A stretch of DNA of 64,000 nucleotides from Spirosoma endbachense (GTDB lineage Bacteria > Bacteroidota > Bacteroidia > Cytophagales > Spirosomataceae): NCBI RefSeq assembly GCF_010233585.1, contig NZ_CP045997.1:8514649-8578648 (forward strand), read 5' to 3'. The first letter of the stretch is position 1. Every line of letters begins with the position of its first letter. The notes beneath the pieces were generated by a model. That model searched no databases, had not been told where the DNA came from, and saw nothing but the letters and a program-made list of their open reading frames with translations. Shown here piece by piece: positions 1 through 8,340 of the stretch. Both the position numbers and the translations under genes were made by a program.

Positions 1-1834
1 CTACAGCCTGCTCGACAGCCTCGCGCCCATTGCGGGCCTCAATCACGGTAAACCCCAGTGGTATCAACAGATTAGTCAGGATGGAACAATTTTCCCAGCC
101 ATCGTCAGCCACCAGAATTGTTTTGCGCGGTCCTTCATAGCCAATAATAGGCTGGCTAAGTTTAGCAGTGGGGTTCGTTTCGGAGGGAATCGCGGCTTCG
201 GGCAAGGCCAGTGAAAGCCGGAACTGTGTCCCCCTACCCGCCTGACTGGACACGTAAAGATCACCGTTCATCAGTCTTACCAACTGGTCAGTTATCGATA
301 AACCCAATCCAGTACCTTCCACAAAATCAACCGATTCGCGGATTTGCTGAAATGGCAGAAAAATACTGGCCAGTTGCTCATTGGCAATGCCAACACCCGT
401 ATCTTCAATCATGAATCGAATGGTAGGTGGTAATGTTGCTTCGTGGCCTTGCCCCGGCTTATAATCTGCCCGAAACGTAACCGTACCCGTTGGCGTAAAT
501 TTGACGGCGTTGCCCAATAAATTGAGCAGAACCTGACGCAGTTTACGTTCGTCGCCCACGACCCATTGGGGTAGATTCGGAGACAGATCCGTCTCAAAGC
601 ATAATCCTTTCTGCTCTGCCCGGATTTGGGTTTGTTGGGCAATGTTATGCAGCAATTCGGGCAGGTAAAATACCTCCGAAAATACTTCCATTTTCCGGGC
701 TTCAATTTTCGATAAGTCCAGAACGTCGTTGATGAGCGATAGCAGACTTTCGGCGCAATCGTGCATGATTTTAATGCCATTCTGCTGACTTTTCGTCAAA
801 TCGGGATCACGCTTAAACAGCTGAGTATAACCCAGAATACCGTTGAGTGGTGTACGTAATTCGTGGCTCATGGTGGCCAGAAACTCGCTTTTGGCCCGAT
901 TAGCGGCTTCGGCATCTTCTTTGGCAGTAGCCAGCTCACGCGTTCTGGCTTCTACCGTGTTTTCCAGTTGTTGCTGGATTTGCAACAACCGTTCTTCGGC
1001 CACTTTACGTCCGATTTCGGCACCCGAACGGGCCGCCAACACCCGCAGAATACCGATGTATTTGTGATGGTTGGTCATCGGGCGGGAATCACTTACGGAT
1101 AGATGCCCGATAACTTCGCCGGATTTATCATGAATCGGTACGCCAATATAAGACTCTACACCAACTCCCTGCCAGAAATTTGCCGCTACGTCGGTAGGGA
1201 AGTAAAACTCGCGGTCTTTCATGACAATCGAGCAGGGCGTTCCGGCCAGATCGTACTCAATATTTTCGTGTAAATTGCTATTAACGCTGAAAGCCAGTGT
1301 TCTGACGCGGGTTTTCTCGATATTGGTACATTCGGTCACGATAGCGTATTGTACATTGAGTGTCGCCGTCAATTGCTTCACCAGCGACTGAAAAAAGTCA
1401 ATCCCGATATCGGAGGCTGTTCCTTCCGAAATTCGACGTAACGTATCGTCTAACTCAGATCGTTCTGTTACGTCGCGCACAAAACAGCAGAGATAATCCT
1501 GTTCGTCGAGCCGGACAAAATTCATCCCAACCTCGGCCTGTCGGGTTGTGCCATCCTCCCGAATTTGAGGTAGATCGAACGTTAGTGTATGGTGCTGCCG
1601 GAGGTTTTGCCATAACATAACGTATTGATCCTGACTGTAATCTGGATAAATAGCACTGATGTGAAGCTTACTGATCTGGTCGGGCAGATAACCAAGTTGC
1701 TGGCAGGCCGCTGTATTGGCCCGGTATACCTGACCATGCAGATCGAAGAGCAGGATTGGTTCCAGCGCATTTTCGACCGTAAAGTGCGACAGGCGAAGTA
1801 CATTGTAGGGAATGGCACCAGATGCGTTTACCAT
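1..1834 (-). CDS. Hybrid sensor histidine kinase, 3' end cut by the window
   Basis: Cytoplasmic two-component hybrid kinase. The frame is open from the ATG at 1834 to the window edge (611 codons), and an in-frame TAA lies three codons upstream of that ATG, so the start is firm. Order: PAS-like sensor (about residues 10-125, ending in a CCFVRDVTE motif), GAF-like domain (about 140-290), coiled linker, HisKA with the phospho-acceptor His324 in [15 protein letters not shown], HATPase_c with N, G1 and G2 boxes (about 430-560), then a receiver domain beginning near residue 568 with its acidic pair (VADD). The receiver's phospho-Asp lies outside the window. No membrane segment is seen, so the sensed signal is probably intracellular. 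No partner gene is visible. Family assignment is secure; the signal is unknown. Confidence 0.9.
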   Translation of the reverse strand, partial: MVNASGAIPYNVLRLSHFTVENALEPILLFDLHGQVYRANTAACQQLGYLPDQISKLHISAIYPDYSQDQYVMLWQNLRQHHTLTFDLPQIREDGTTRQAEVGMNFVRLDEQDYLCCFVRDVTERSELDDTLRRISEGTASDIGIDFFQSLVKQLTATLNVQYAIVTECTNIEKTRVRTLAFSVNSNLHENIEYDLAGTPCSIVMKDREFYFPTDVAANFWQGVGVESYIGVPIHDKSGEVIGHLSVSDSRPMTNHHKYIGILRVLAARSGAEIGRKVAEERLLQIQQQLENTVEARTRELATAKEDAEAANRAKSEFLATMSHELRTPLNGILGYTQLFKRDPDLTKSQQNGIKIMHDCAESLLSLINDVLDLSKIEARKMEVFSEVFYLPELLHNIAQQTQIRAEQKGLCFETDLSPNLPQWVVGDERKLRQVLLNLLGNAVKFTPTGTVTFRADYKPGQGHEATLPPTIRFMIEDTGVGIANEQLASIFLPFQQIRESVDFVEGTGLGLSITDQLVRLMNGDLYVSSQAGRGTQFRLSLALPEAAIPSETNPTAKLSQPIIGYEGPRKTILVADDGWENCSILTNLLIPLGFTVIEARNGREAVEQAV

Positions 1835-2214
1835 AATGGGTTAAAAGTAATTGTCTGGCTGATTCAAAATCGGGCCAGTTATACGGATCGATTGCGCAAT
1901 TCCCGTTCCGAAATGATCAGATTAGATCAATTGCATCCTGGCGAGCCGGAATAGAGTTTTTTAGCGCTTCCCTGCTTCAAGCCCAGTTAATCTGCCTGCA
2001 GTTTTTCAATGGTATTTCGGGAAGCTTACGAAATATCGGAAATTCTTTTCAAAAGCAGTTCGATGCCGGGATGGATCTCAACCGTCATTTTCGCCTTTTT
2101 CTGGCTCTACAGGGTGTTTTTATCGTGTTTGGCACGACTGGAATGGTATTTGGCAATTGAGTGAACGAAAACATGTTGATCGTCACAACGCCAATCAATC
2201 AAACAACCTATACC
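1835..2214. other. Intergenic region between divergent genes
   Basis: About 380 bases separate the kinase start from the first YHS gene. It should carry both promoters, but I see no convincing TAnnTTTG with a proper -33 element. A 51-codon plus-strand frame (2009-2164) has an ATG and a hydrophobic stretch, but nothing else supports it. Confidence 0.4.
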
Positions 2215-2709
2215 ATGAAAATGCTTTTGCTCCTGTTTGTCGCCTTAGAGCTAACCCAATGGACGCCGTCTTTGGCTCAATCCAAACCCATCGCCGATTC
2301 ACCCACGGTTCGTAAACAACAGTTTAATCTCGAAAATGGTATCGCGCTGCAAGGGTATGATGCCGTCGCTTATTTCACTCAGAATAAGGCCGTGAAAGGG
2401 TCGGCCTCAACTGCTTATACGTATAAGAATGTTACGTACCGTTTCGCGACTCCGGCCAACCTCAAAGCATTTCAGGAAAATCCGGAACGATATGAGCCCC
2501 AATATGGTGGCTGGTGTGCTTACGCCATGGGGGCTACCGGCGAAAAGGTAGAAGTTGACCCCGAAACCTTCAAGATCAAAGATGGCAAGTTATTCCTGTT
2601 CTACCACACATTCATCAACAATACATTGCCTAAATGGAACAAGGATGAAAACAACCTGCACAAAAAGGCAGATGCCAGCTGGGGCAAGTTCACGCAATCT
2701 CAATCCTGA
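2215..2709 (+). CDS. Secreted YHS-domain protein (first paralogue)
   Basis: 164 residues from the ATG at 2215. A GTG 18 codons upstream is also open, but only the 2215 start places a signal peptide (MKMLLLLFVALEL...SLAQ) at the N terminus. The rest is one YHS domain: YDAVAYF near residue 45, then FATPANLKAF, and YGGWCAYAMG with a single Cys. The YHS family is linked to metal binding and is often found in copper or heavy-metal proteins; the exact role of this secreted form is unknown. It opens a plus-strand run of six genes that ends with a second YHS paralogue at 5364. The protein is probably periplasmic. Confidence 0.85.
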   Translation: MKMLLLLFVALELTQWTPSLAQSKPIADSPTVRKQQFNLENGIALQGYDAVAYFTQNKAVKGSASTAYTYKNVTYRFATPANLKAFQENPERYEPQYGGWCAYAMGATGEKVEVDPETFKIKDGKLFLFYHTFINNTLPKWNKDENNLHKKADASWGKFTQSQS

Positions 2710-2739
2710 TTTAATACGTGCGTAACCCTATCGTCGATC

Positions 2740-3162
2740 ATGAACAAAGTCGCATTCTATTTCCTGTGGGCAGCCCGCTTAGTAGCAGCTATTATCATGC
2801 TCCAAACGCTGTATTTTAAGTTTCTGGCGCAACCCGAGTCGGTCTATATTTTCTCGACGCTCGGTGTTGAACCCTGGGGGCGAATCGGCTCCGGCATTGT
2901 CGAACTGATTGCCTCAGTGCTTATTCTGATTCCCCGCACAAGCTGGATTGGGGCCGGTTTAGGGTTATCTGTAATGCTGGGTGCTATCCTGGCGCACCTG
3001 ACCATACTAGGCATTCCAATACAGGGAGACGGAGGTTATTTATTCTTTCTGGCATTGACCGTAGCGGGTAGCTGCATCACCATTCTGCTACTAACGCGTT
3101 CGCACTGGTTGCCTATACTCTTCTCTGTTTCAGGCAAACGGAACATTCGGGTAAATGCGTGA
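2740..3162 (+). CDS. DoxX-like four-helix membrane protein
   Basis: 140 residues, four predicted membrane helices, starting with a helix containing AARLVAAIIMLQTLYFKF and a second around IGSGIVELIASVLILIP. This pattern fits the DoxX/DoxD-like family of small inner-membrane proteins, some of which are tied to thiol or quinone chemistry. It starts 30 bases after the first YHS gene, and its TGA overlaps a possible GTG start of the next gene. Cotranscription with its neighbours is likely. Substrate unknown; the family call is from topology and sequence feel, not a search. Confidence 0.7.
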   Translation: MNKVAFYFLWAARLVAAIIMLQTLYFKFLAQPESVYIFSTLGVEPWGRIGSGIVELIASVLILIPRTSWIGAGLGLSVMLGAILAHLTILGIPIQGDGGYLFFLALTVAGSCITILLLTRSHWLPILFSVSGKRNIRVNA

Positions 3163-3212
3163 TTCGCACACCATTATTCAGTACAAATTCTTCATCATTC
3201 ACTAGCTATGCC

Positions 3213-3713
3213 ATGTCGCTCAAATCTGCCAGTACCGATATTTTGATGCAACTCGCCGAGGTAATCGGCCAATTAACGGATCATGATTATGCCCGCCCGT
3301 TGGCTGTGCTGTCGGGCAACACCATTGGCAAGCACGTTCGGCATATTCTGGAATTTTACGAACTGTTAGTGACTAGTGTGCAAACGGGTCAGTTAAACTA
3401 CGACCGGCGGCATCGTGATCTGCTGCTTGAAGTCGATACAGACGAAGCGCTACGTCGTATCGGGACCATTGACCGGGCTATTCACCGGATTGATCTAAAT
3501 CAGTCAATCGGACTGGAAGCCGATTTGTCGGTCAAGGGTACTGAAAATCTCCAGATACCGTCGTCGTTTGCCCGTGAGCTTCTATACAATATCGAACATG
3601 CCATTCATCACATGGCATTGGTACAGATTGCCGTTCAGAATGCATTCCCGGCGGTTGAGTTACCTGAGCATTTTGGAGTTGCTTACTCAACGGTCAAGCA
3701 CCAATCACACTGA
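3213..3713 (+). CDS. DinB-like four-helix protein
   Basis: 166 residues from ATG 3213. A GTG at 3159, overlapping the DoxX stop as GTGA, would add 18 residues and cannot be excluded. The protein is helical, with well-spaced histidines: IGKHVRHILEFYE near the N terminus and NIEHAIHHMALVQIAV near the C terminus. Paired histidines of this kind form the metal site of the DinB/YfiT superfamily, which includes bacillithiol- and mycothiol-dependent transferases and many proteins without known function. It sits between membrane proteins in the YHS gene run. Activity not known. Confidence 0.65.
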   Translation: MSLKSASTDILMQLAEVIGQLTDHDYARPLAVLSGNTIGKHVRHILEFYELLVTSVQTGQLNYDRRHRDLLLEVDTDEALRRIGTIDRAIHRIDLNQSIGLEADLSVKGTENLQIPSSFARELLYNIEHAIHHMALVQIAVQNAFPAVELPEHFGVAYSTVKHQSH

Positions 3714-3753
3714 TACACTATCTGTCATTGATGGCTCATCTACTGCCAAACCC

Positions 3754-4386
3754 ATGCTTCTGTTATTTTTTATCGTCTGTATAATCAGCTTTGCAGGGTC
3801 TATTCACCCAGGCAGCGTTAATCTGGCCGTAGTACAAACGACTCTGAGTCAGAGCAAACGGGCGGCAGTTTGGCTGGCGTTGGGAGGAAGCCTGCCCGAA
3901 ATTGCCTACAGCAGTCTGGCAGCCGGTGGACTGATGCTCATTCCAACAGATTCGAACTGGATGATCGTTCTGGCGTATGTGCCCATACCGGTATTGTTGG
4001 GTGCAGGCATTGCTTCCTTTCGGCAGAAACCTGTTGTTATTAATCCATCAAGTGACGGTGGGCTATCGCTACCGTTCTGGAAAGGGGTTGTGTTAGGGAG
4101 TACGAACCCTCAGTTATTGCCGTTCTGGTCGGCGGTTTGGCTTTATCTGAGCCGGGCCACAATAGGCAGCCATATGCTGGTGCCAATGAGTCAGTCGGCC
4201 AGCCAATGGGTATTTGCCCTCGGTACGGCAACGGGCGCGTTTGGTCTGCTGATCGTTGTCGTTTGGTTGACCCATCGGCATCGGCAACGTATTGTACAGT
4301 ATTTGAATGGTCCATGGATCAACCGTCTGACGGGAGCCTTATTCATAGGTATGGCACTCTGGCAAACTATTCAGGTGTTGGTTTGA
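3754..4386 (+). CDS. LysE-type membrane exporter
   Basis: 210 residues from ATG 3754. An upstream extension to 3568 is open but runs through the DinB-like gene in another frame, so I reject it. About six membrane helices with the typical LysE/RhtB N terminus: IHPGSVNLAVVQ in the first helix and a GGSLPEIAYSS segment in the second, plus GSTNPQLLPFW near the middle. The family exports amino acids or related small molecules by proton exchange, but many Bacteroidota members are unassigned. It starts 40 bases after the DinB-like gene and probably belongs to the same transcript. Confidence 0.75.
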   Translation: MLLLFFIVCIISFAGSIHPGSVNLAVVQTTLSQSKRAAVWLALGGSLPEIAYSSLAAGGLMLIPTDSNWMIVLAYVPIPVLLGAGIASFRQKPVVINPSSDGGLSLPFWKGVVLGSTNPQLLPFWSAVWLYLSRATIGSHMLVPMSQSASQWVFALGTATGAFGLLIVVVWLTHRHRQRIVQYLNGPWINRLTGALFIGMALWQTIQVLV

Positions 4387-4444
4387 GGTTTGAGCCTAGC
4401 CAACTGAAACGTCAACCAACACCTCGAATAACCATCCCAACCTT

Positions 4445-5347
4445 ATGAAACGGTCAACCTCGTGGTGGGCATACATTTTTCGCAGGCGCCAATTGCTACT
4501 CATGTTGGTACTGCTCATGGCGCTACTTCCCCAATGCGTTTCGATCCGTATGTCGGATCGGAAAATAGACGATTACTTCGCCAACCGTCCTGTAAAGCCT
4601 ACGTTCGAGACGATTAAAGTGAATGAGCGTTCGATTCATTACGCGCTTATTGGTGCCGATACATTGCCAACAGTGCTGTTTATTCATGGCTCGCCTGGGT
4701 CATGGGATGCGTTTATCAGTTTTTTTGCCGATTCGTCGCTCTATAATCGGGCGCAGCTGCTATCCGTAGACCGTCCGGGCTTTGGTAAGTCGGATCTGGG
4801 TGAACCAGAGCGCTCCCTGTCAGCCCAGGCCGCCGATATTGCTCCACTTCTTCGACGGAACCGGTCTAATCGGAAACCAATTCTGGTAGGGCATTCGCTG
4901 GGCGGACCAGTGGCGGTCAGGCTGGCGATGGATTATCCGGAACAGGTTGGCGGATTGATTCTAGTCGCGCCTTCAATTGATCCGGAACTGGAAAAAAAGG
5001 AGTGGTATCGGTCGATTGGCACTGTATTTCCATTTCGTCAATGGCTGCCAACCGAGCTTGATGTCAGCAATCAGGAGATCATTCCATTAAAGGCCGAACT
5101 TCAGAAGATGGTCCCGCTCTGGACCACAATCCGGATTCCGGTTATCGTTATCCAGGGCGACGATGATCCGCTCGTACCACCGGGCAATGCGGCTTTTGCC
5201 AAACGAATGCTGACGAATGCCCCGGTAACGATCCAGATGATTCCGAGCATGAATCATTTCATTCCCTGGCGTCGGCCTGACTTAATTCGCGAGGCCATTC
5301 TTCATCAACTCACTAACAATCAACAAACTAATGCCTCAATTAACTAA
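4445..5347 (+). CDS. Alpha/beta-fold hydrolase, membrane-anchored or exported
   Basis: 300 residues. The N terminus is basic then hydrophobic (RRRQLLLMLVLLMALLPQC), so the enzyme is probably exported or anchored. The Cys at the end of that segment could be lipidated, although the lipobox is poor. The hydrolase core is complete: oxyanion motif HGSPGSWDAF, nucleophile elbow GHSLGG, acid DDDPLVPP and catalytic His in MNHFIPW. Substrate cannot be told from sequence; esterases, epoxide hydrolases and lactonases share this pattern. It lies 58 bases after the LysE-type gene and 16 bases before the second YHS gene. Confidence 0.85.
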   Translation: MKRSTSWWAYIFRRRQLLLMLVLLMALLPQCVSIRMSDRKIDDYFANRPVKPTFETIKVNERSIHYALIGADTLPTVLFIHGSPGSWDAFISFFADSSLYNRAQLLSVDRPGFGKSDLGEPERSLSAQAADIAPLLRRNRSNRKPILVGHSLGGPVAVRLAMDYPEQVGGLILVAPSIDPELEKKEWYRSIGTVFPFRQWLPTELDVSNQEIIPLKAELQKMVPLWTTIRIPVIVIQGDDDPLVPPGNAAFAKRMLTNAPVTIQMIPSMNHFIPWRRPDLIREAILHQLTNNQQTNASIN

Positions 5348-5363
5348 CAATCAATTTTAAACT

Positions 5364-5816
5364 ATGAAACTGACCATTCTGCGTCTGACTATTTTCGCCT
5401 TGTTCTCTGTAACAACTGCTTTTGCTCAACAATCAACTGTATTTGCCCCTTCTGGTAAAGCCATCCGTGGCTATGATCCCGTTGCCTATTTCACGGAAGG
5501 CAAACCCGTTCAGGGCGACTCCACGCTTTCCTACAATTATCAGGGTGCCAATTGGTATTTCGCTACTGCCCAGAATCGGGATGCTTTCAAGGCAGAGCCA
5601 GAAAAATACGCTCCTCAGTACGGGGGATACTGTGCCTATGGTACGTCTCAAGGTCATAAAGCGCCTACTGAAGCGGATGCCTGGACAATCGAAAACGGGA
5701 AATTATACTTCAATTACAACAAGAAGGTTCAGACACTCTGGAATAAAGACCGACCCGGTAATATTCAGAAAGCGAATACGAACTGGCCAGCCATAAAAGA
5801 TAAAGATGGCCATTGA
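5364..5816 (+). CDS. Secreted YHS-domain protein (second paralogue)
   Basis: 150 residues with a clear signal peptide ending AFA-QQ near residue 22. The YHS domain follows: YDPVAYFTEGKPV, FATAQNRDAFKAEPEKYAPQ, YGGYCAYG. It is clearly related to the product at 2215, sharing motif order and spacing across the whole mature part, and so looks like a diverged duplicate. It lacks the C-terminal extra residues of the first copy. It is the last gene of the run; a strong hairpin plus T-tract follows at 5852. Confidence 0.85.
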   Translation: MKLTILRLTIFALFSVTTAFAQQSTVFAPSGKAIRGYDPVAYFTEGKPVQGDSTLSYNYQGANWYFATAQNRDAFKAEPEKYAPQYGGYCAYGTSQGHKAPTEADAWTIENGKLYFNYNKKVQTLWNKDRPGNIQKANTNWPAIKDKDGH

Positions 5817-5851
5817 ACCAGCCAACCAAATTGCCATGCGGTAATTTGATT

Positions 5852-5928
5852 GCATCCGTTCTGTGCTGCACGCATGTTTCGATACAACGAATCAACGGAT
5901 GCGGAGCAGAACGGATGCCCATTTTTTT
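5852..5928 (+). terminator. Intrinsic terminator of the YHS gene run
   Basis: A perfect 12-bp stem, GCATCCGTTCTG at 5852-5863 pairing with 5907-5918, followed by a run of seven T at 5922-5928. It may also act for the minus-strand gene ending at 5973. Confidence 0.8.
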
Positions 5929-5972
5929 GAACGCAGTTTCCATCGCCAGATCAAAACGGTCGGCTGTCTCTT

Positions 5973-6191
5973 CTAGTAGGATGCGGTTACTTCCCGCCAC
6001 CATTGGTATGTATACCCAAAGATGTTAACGAACTCAAGTATCACTAAAATAGTCATAAAAAGAACAAGTATCCCGGTAAAGCCATAATCAATTAGCTTCA
6101 CCTTTCTTTTTGGACCGGCTGGCATAAGCTTTTTGCCGGATGTTCTTTTACTCCTTATTGCCGGCTTGTGTTTTAGCGAAGTATGACGCAT
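5973..6191 (-). CDS. Small single-span membrane protein, unknown
   Basis: 72 residues from the ATG at 6191 (90 if the ATG at 6245 is used). The N-terminal half is strongly basic (KHKPAIRSKRTSGKK, then KRKVK). One long helix follows (GFTGILVLFMTILVILEFV), with an aromatic C-terminal tail (YTYQWW). The layout fits an inner-membrane protein with a cytoplasmic basic head. I do not recognise a family. Reality is supported by a perfect three-box operator array at 6297-6325 with a -7-like sequence at 6276-6269 pointing at this gene, the same arrangement as at three other genes in this block. Confidence 0.6.
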   Translation of the reverse strand: MRHTSLKHKPAIRSKRTSGKKLMPAGPKRKVKLIDYGFTGILVLFMTILVILEFVNIFGYTYQWWREVTASY

Positions 6192-6268
6192 AAGTCTATA
6201 CCATTTCTGGACTATCAGTATGTGCACCCGGACCCCGTTTAACAAGCATGGGGTCAGATTACTGGTGG

Positions 6269-6325
6269 CAAATTGCAGGCAAGGCTTAAGGATGAGCTTA
6301 GAAAATTCTTAGAATTCCCTTAGAA
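6269..6325 (-). promoter_or_regulatory. Three-box 11-bp operator array and promoter of the 5973 gene
   Basis: Read on the minus strand, TTCTAAG occurs three times exactly at 6325-6319, 6314-6308 and 6303-6297, each 11 bp apart. Twenty bases further lies GCAATTTG (6276-6269), a weak TAnnTTTG. The repeat layout fits tandem binding of an OmpR/PhoB-type regulator. Confidence 0.7.
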
Positions 6326-6345
6326 GTTGGATGTCCCAGATAAAT

Positions 6346-6396
6346 TGACCCGGAAAACACAAAAACGCTACCAGAGATCATGGCTCCGGTAGCGTT
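6346..6396 (-). terminator. Intrinsic terminator, minus strand
   Basis: AACGCTACC at 6364-6372 pairs with GGTAGCGTT at 6388-6396. On the minus strand the stem is followed by TTTTTGTGTTTT. It would end transcription coming from the 68-residue membrane protein gene at 6612-6818. Confidence 0.65.
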
Positions 6397-6611
6397 AAGA
6401 CTCGCTAATACTATGAAAAAGATTATTGTTTTGGTGGACGCGATTCAGCCGTAGTTTCTGTTTCCGACGAAGGAGCGGCATCGCTGGTTGATCCCGTTTT
6501 TTTTTATGAACACTTAAAAACGGGGTTCGTCCGGGAAGCAATGGCCCGGCAAAGTCCCGACAAGCAACGAGCCCAAGAAATAAATACGGATTTGCTCTTG
6601 TGATTGAGCAC

Positions 6612-6818
6612 TTACCGTATCAAACCCGGAATGTCGACCAGCCAGACAATCAGCAGCGACAACAGAAACAAAATACTCACAAAGATGAGCAGCCAGTCAG
6701 GTTGTTGCGGAGGTTGCTCATCAAATGGATTCCTGGGTTTAGCCCCCGTTTTCGATTGATGAGACCGGGTCGGCGGGAAAAATGATGTATATAGCTGGAG
6801 TGATTCAAGCTGGATCAT
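6612..6818 (-). CDS. Small single-span membrane protein, unknown
   Basis: 68 residues. The N-terminal half is polar and rich in proline and glutamine (PRNPFDEQPPQQPD). A hydrophobic helix (WLLIFVSILFLLSLLIVWLV) fills most of the C-terminal half, leaving a six-residue tail. The topology is probably N-in or N-out single pass; no family recognised. It lies 94 bases downstream of the kinase stop and has its own operator array and -7 element (6861-6918), giving a predicted leader of about 36 nt to this ATG. It is likely a direct target of the neighbouring two-component system. Confidence 0.65.
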   Translation of the reverse strand: MIQLESLQLYTSFFPPTRSHQSKTGAKPRNPFDEQPPQQPDWLLIFVSILFLLSLLIVWLVDIPGLIR

Positions 6819-6860
6819 AGCGCGTGATCATTTTGACAATACAGTCGGGTACTGTACTGG

Positions 6861-6918
6861 CAAAAGTGCCCCGACAGGATTAGTATTCGCTGAAAAACTC
6901 CTTAGAAATTGCTTAGAA
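6861..6918 (-). promoter_or_regulatory. Operator array and promoter of the 6612 gene
   Basis: On the minus strand: TTCTAAG (6918-6912), TTCTAAG (6907-6901), then a degenerate TTTTCAG (6896-6890), each 11 bp apart. Twenty-one bases further is CACTTTTG (6868-6861), close to TAnnTTTG. The first box overlaps the stop codon of the kinase gene. Confidence 0.7.
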
Positions 6919-8304
6919 GTAGGTGTGCCTGGGTATTTCCAGTCGAAAAATGGTCCATTGCCCAGGTGAAGACGATACGGACACCGCCCCCCCATGCAGC
7001 CGAACAATGCGTTCCACCAGGGACAGCCCGATGCCATATCCGCGTACCTCAGCCGTTTGGCTGCCTCGATAAAATGGTTCGAAAATATACGGCAGATCAT
7101 CAGCCGGAATGGCAGGCCCATTGTTGAGAATACTGATTTGTAGCACTTTCTGGCCAAAATTAACCTGCACTCGGGCCTGACCGTCAGGCGAAAATTTGCA
7201 GGCATTTTCGGTTACATTTTTGATCGCCGTACAGAGAAGCGTTTTATTGCCCCGAACGATTAGCTGGTCGGGGTCATCGGGTAGTTCGCCCAGGTCAACC
7301 AGCACCTGGTATCTCGGATTAACGGCATTGATCTCATCGCGAATGTCCCAGACAATTTCATCGATTCGAACCGTATCGGTTAGCAGACGGGCGGCATTGT
7401 CCAGATTTACCTGCGATAGCTGGAGCAGTTCATGCGTTAGTGCCGAGAGAGTTGTCACATCATCGAGTACCGAACGAATAGTTTGCCGATAAGCTTCTGG
7501 ATTACGCTGATTCAATAAACTAACCTCCAGTTGAGAACTGATCTGCGTAAGTGGGTTTTTCAGTTCGTGCGATACATTGGCGACAAACATGCGTTGCAAT
7601 CGGAACGATTCGGCCACCCGGTCGAGCAGGCGGTTAATTGTTGACGAAAGTCGACTGATTTCGTCATCGTCCTGTTTGACTGGCAGGCGTTCATCCCGAT
7701 TATCGGGGAAGATGGCGTTGAGTCTCTGATTCATACGCTGCATCGGCTGGAGCGCGTCGCCCGAAAAAAACCAGCCGGAAAAGGCAGTAATGCCTACCGA
7801 CAGGAAAAATAAGCCGCTCAATGCCCAAAGCAATTGCCGAAGAAACGCATCGCCGTAGGTGTTTTCGGCGCTGGCCAACACGACATACAGGCCCGATTGC
7901 CCCGGTGGGCCAGCCGTCATGAAGCGTGTACCGGAAACGTAATAAATGCCCTGCCGGAAGTCTTTGCGTTTTTGTTGCCGGATGGAGGAGATCAGATCAG
8001 GTGAAACATCCAATGAAACCGCATCATTCGTTTCATAGATAATCGAATCCCGGCCATCAAAGACCTTATATTTCTGATTGGGTAACTGGTCTTTTCGGAT
8101 TTTGCCAAGCTGCCGAATGAGCTTTGCGTCCAACCGATGCCGAATGAGCATGTCGCCGAGCGTATTAGCCTTACGGTCGAGTCGCCGGTAAAAATCTGAC
8201 GAGACAAAATACCAGCAGAAAGCATACACACTCACGAAGGTTAGCAGCAAAATAGCTGATACTAATCCCGTAAAACGAATGGCCAATCGATTGCGGATCG
8301 TCAT
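6913..8304 (-). CDS. Transmembrane sensor histidine kinase
   Basis: 463 residues, inner membrane. First helix about 12-33 (LVSAILLLTFVSVYAFCWYF), a periplasmic sensor of roughly 125 residues, second helix about 160-183, a HAMP-like linker, then HisKA with His246 in VSHELKNPLTQI. The ATPase domain shows NVTENACKFS (N box) and YGIGLSLVERIV (G2 box). Domain order matches OmpR-partner kinases of the CusS/QseC type. It starts 36 bases after the response regulator stop, so the two form one operon and a cognate pair. The sensed signal is not evident. Confidence 0.92.
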   Translation of the reverse strand: MTIRNRLAIRFTGLVSAILLLTFVSVYAFCWYFVSSDFYRRLDRKANTLGDMLIRHRLDAKLIRQLGKIRKDQLPNQKYKVFDGRDSIIYETNDAVSLDVSPDLISSIRQQKRKDFRQGIYYVSGTRFMTAGPPGQSGLYVVLASAENTYGDAFLRQLLWALSGLFFLSVGITAFSGWFFSGDALQPMQRMNQRLNAIFPDNRDERLPVKQDDDEISRLSSTINRLLDRVAESFRLQRMFVANVSHELKNPLTQISSQLEVSLLNQRNPEAYRQTIRSVLDDVTTLSALTHELLQLSQVNLDNAARLLTDTVRIDEIVWDIRDEINAVNPRYQVLVDLGELPDDPDQLIVRGNKTLLCTAIKNVTENACKFSPDGQARVQVNFGQKVLQISILNNGPAIPADDLPYIFEPFYRGSQTAEVRGYGIGLSLVERIVRLHGGAVSVSSSPGQWTIFRLEIPRHTYF

Positions 8305-8340
8305 ACTAAAAAGAGCGGGAGCACCAGTGGCAGATTCTTA

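Larger units (their letters stand above)
6246..6611. other. Intergenic stretch with operator, terminator and a broken reading frame
   Basis: This stretch holds the operator array at 6269-6325, a terminator hairpin at 6346-6396, and a minus-strand coding-like segment ending at the TAA at about 6423-6425. That segment reads TGSTSDAAPSSETETTAESR and ends PPKQ, but it is cut off from any start by a TAA next to a run of nine A (6496-6504). An inverted repeat CCCGTTTTT/AAAAACGGG brackets the A run. Confidence 0.4.

Noticed and set aside
409..1102. Several frames of 70-125 residues over the hybrid kinase
   Set aside because: All are shadows of the continuous kinase frame, whose motifs are intact.
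2009..2164. 51-codon plus-strand frame with a hydrophobic stretch
   Set aside because: No promoter, no recognisable family, and it ends at the next gene's alternative start; too weak to call.
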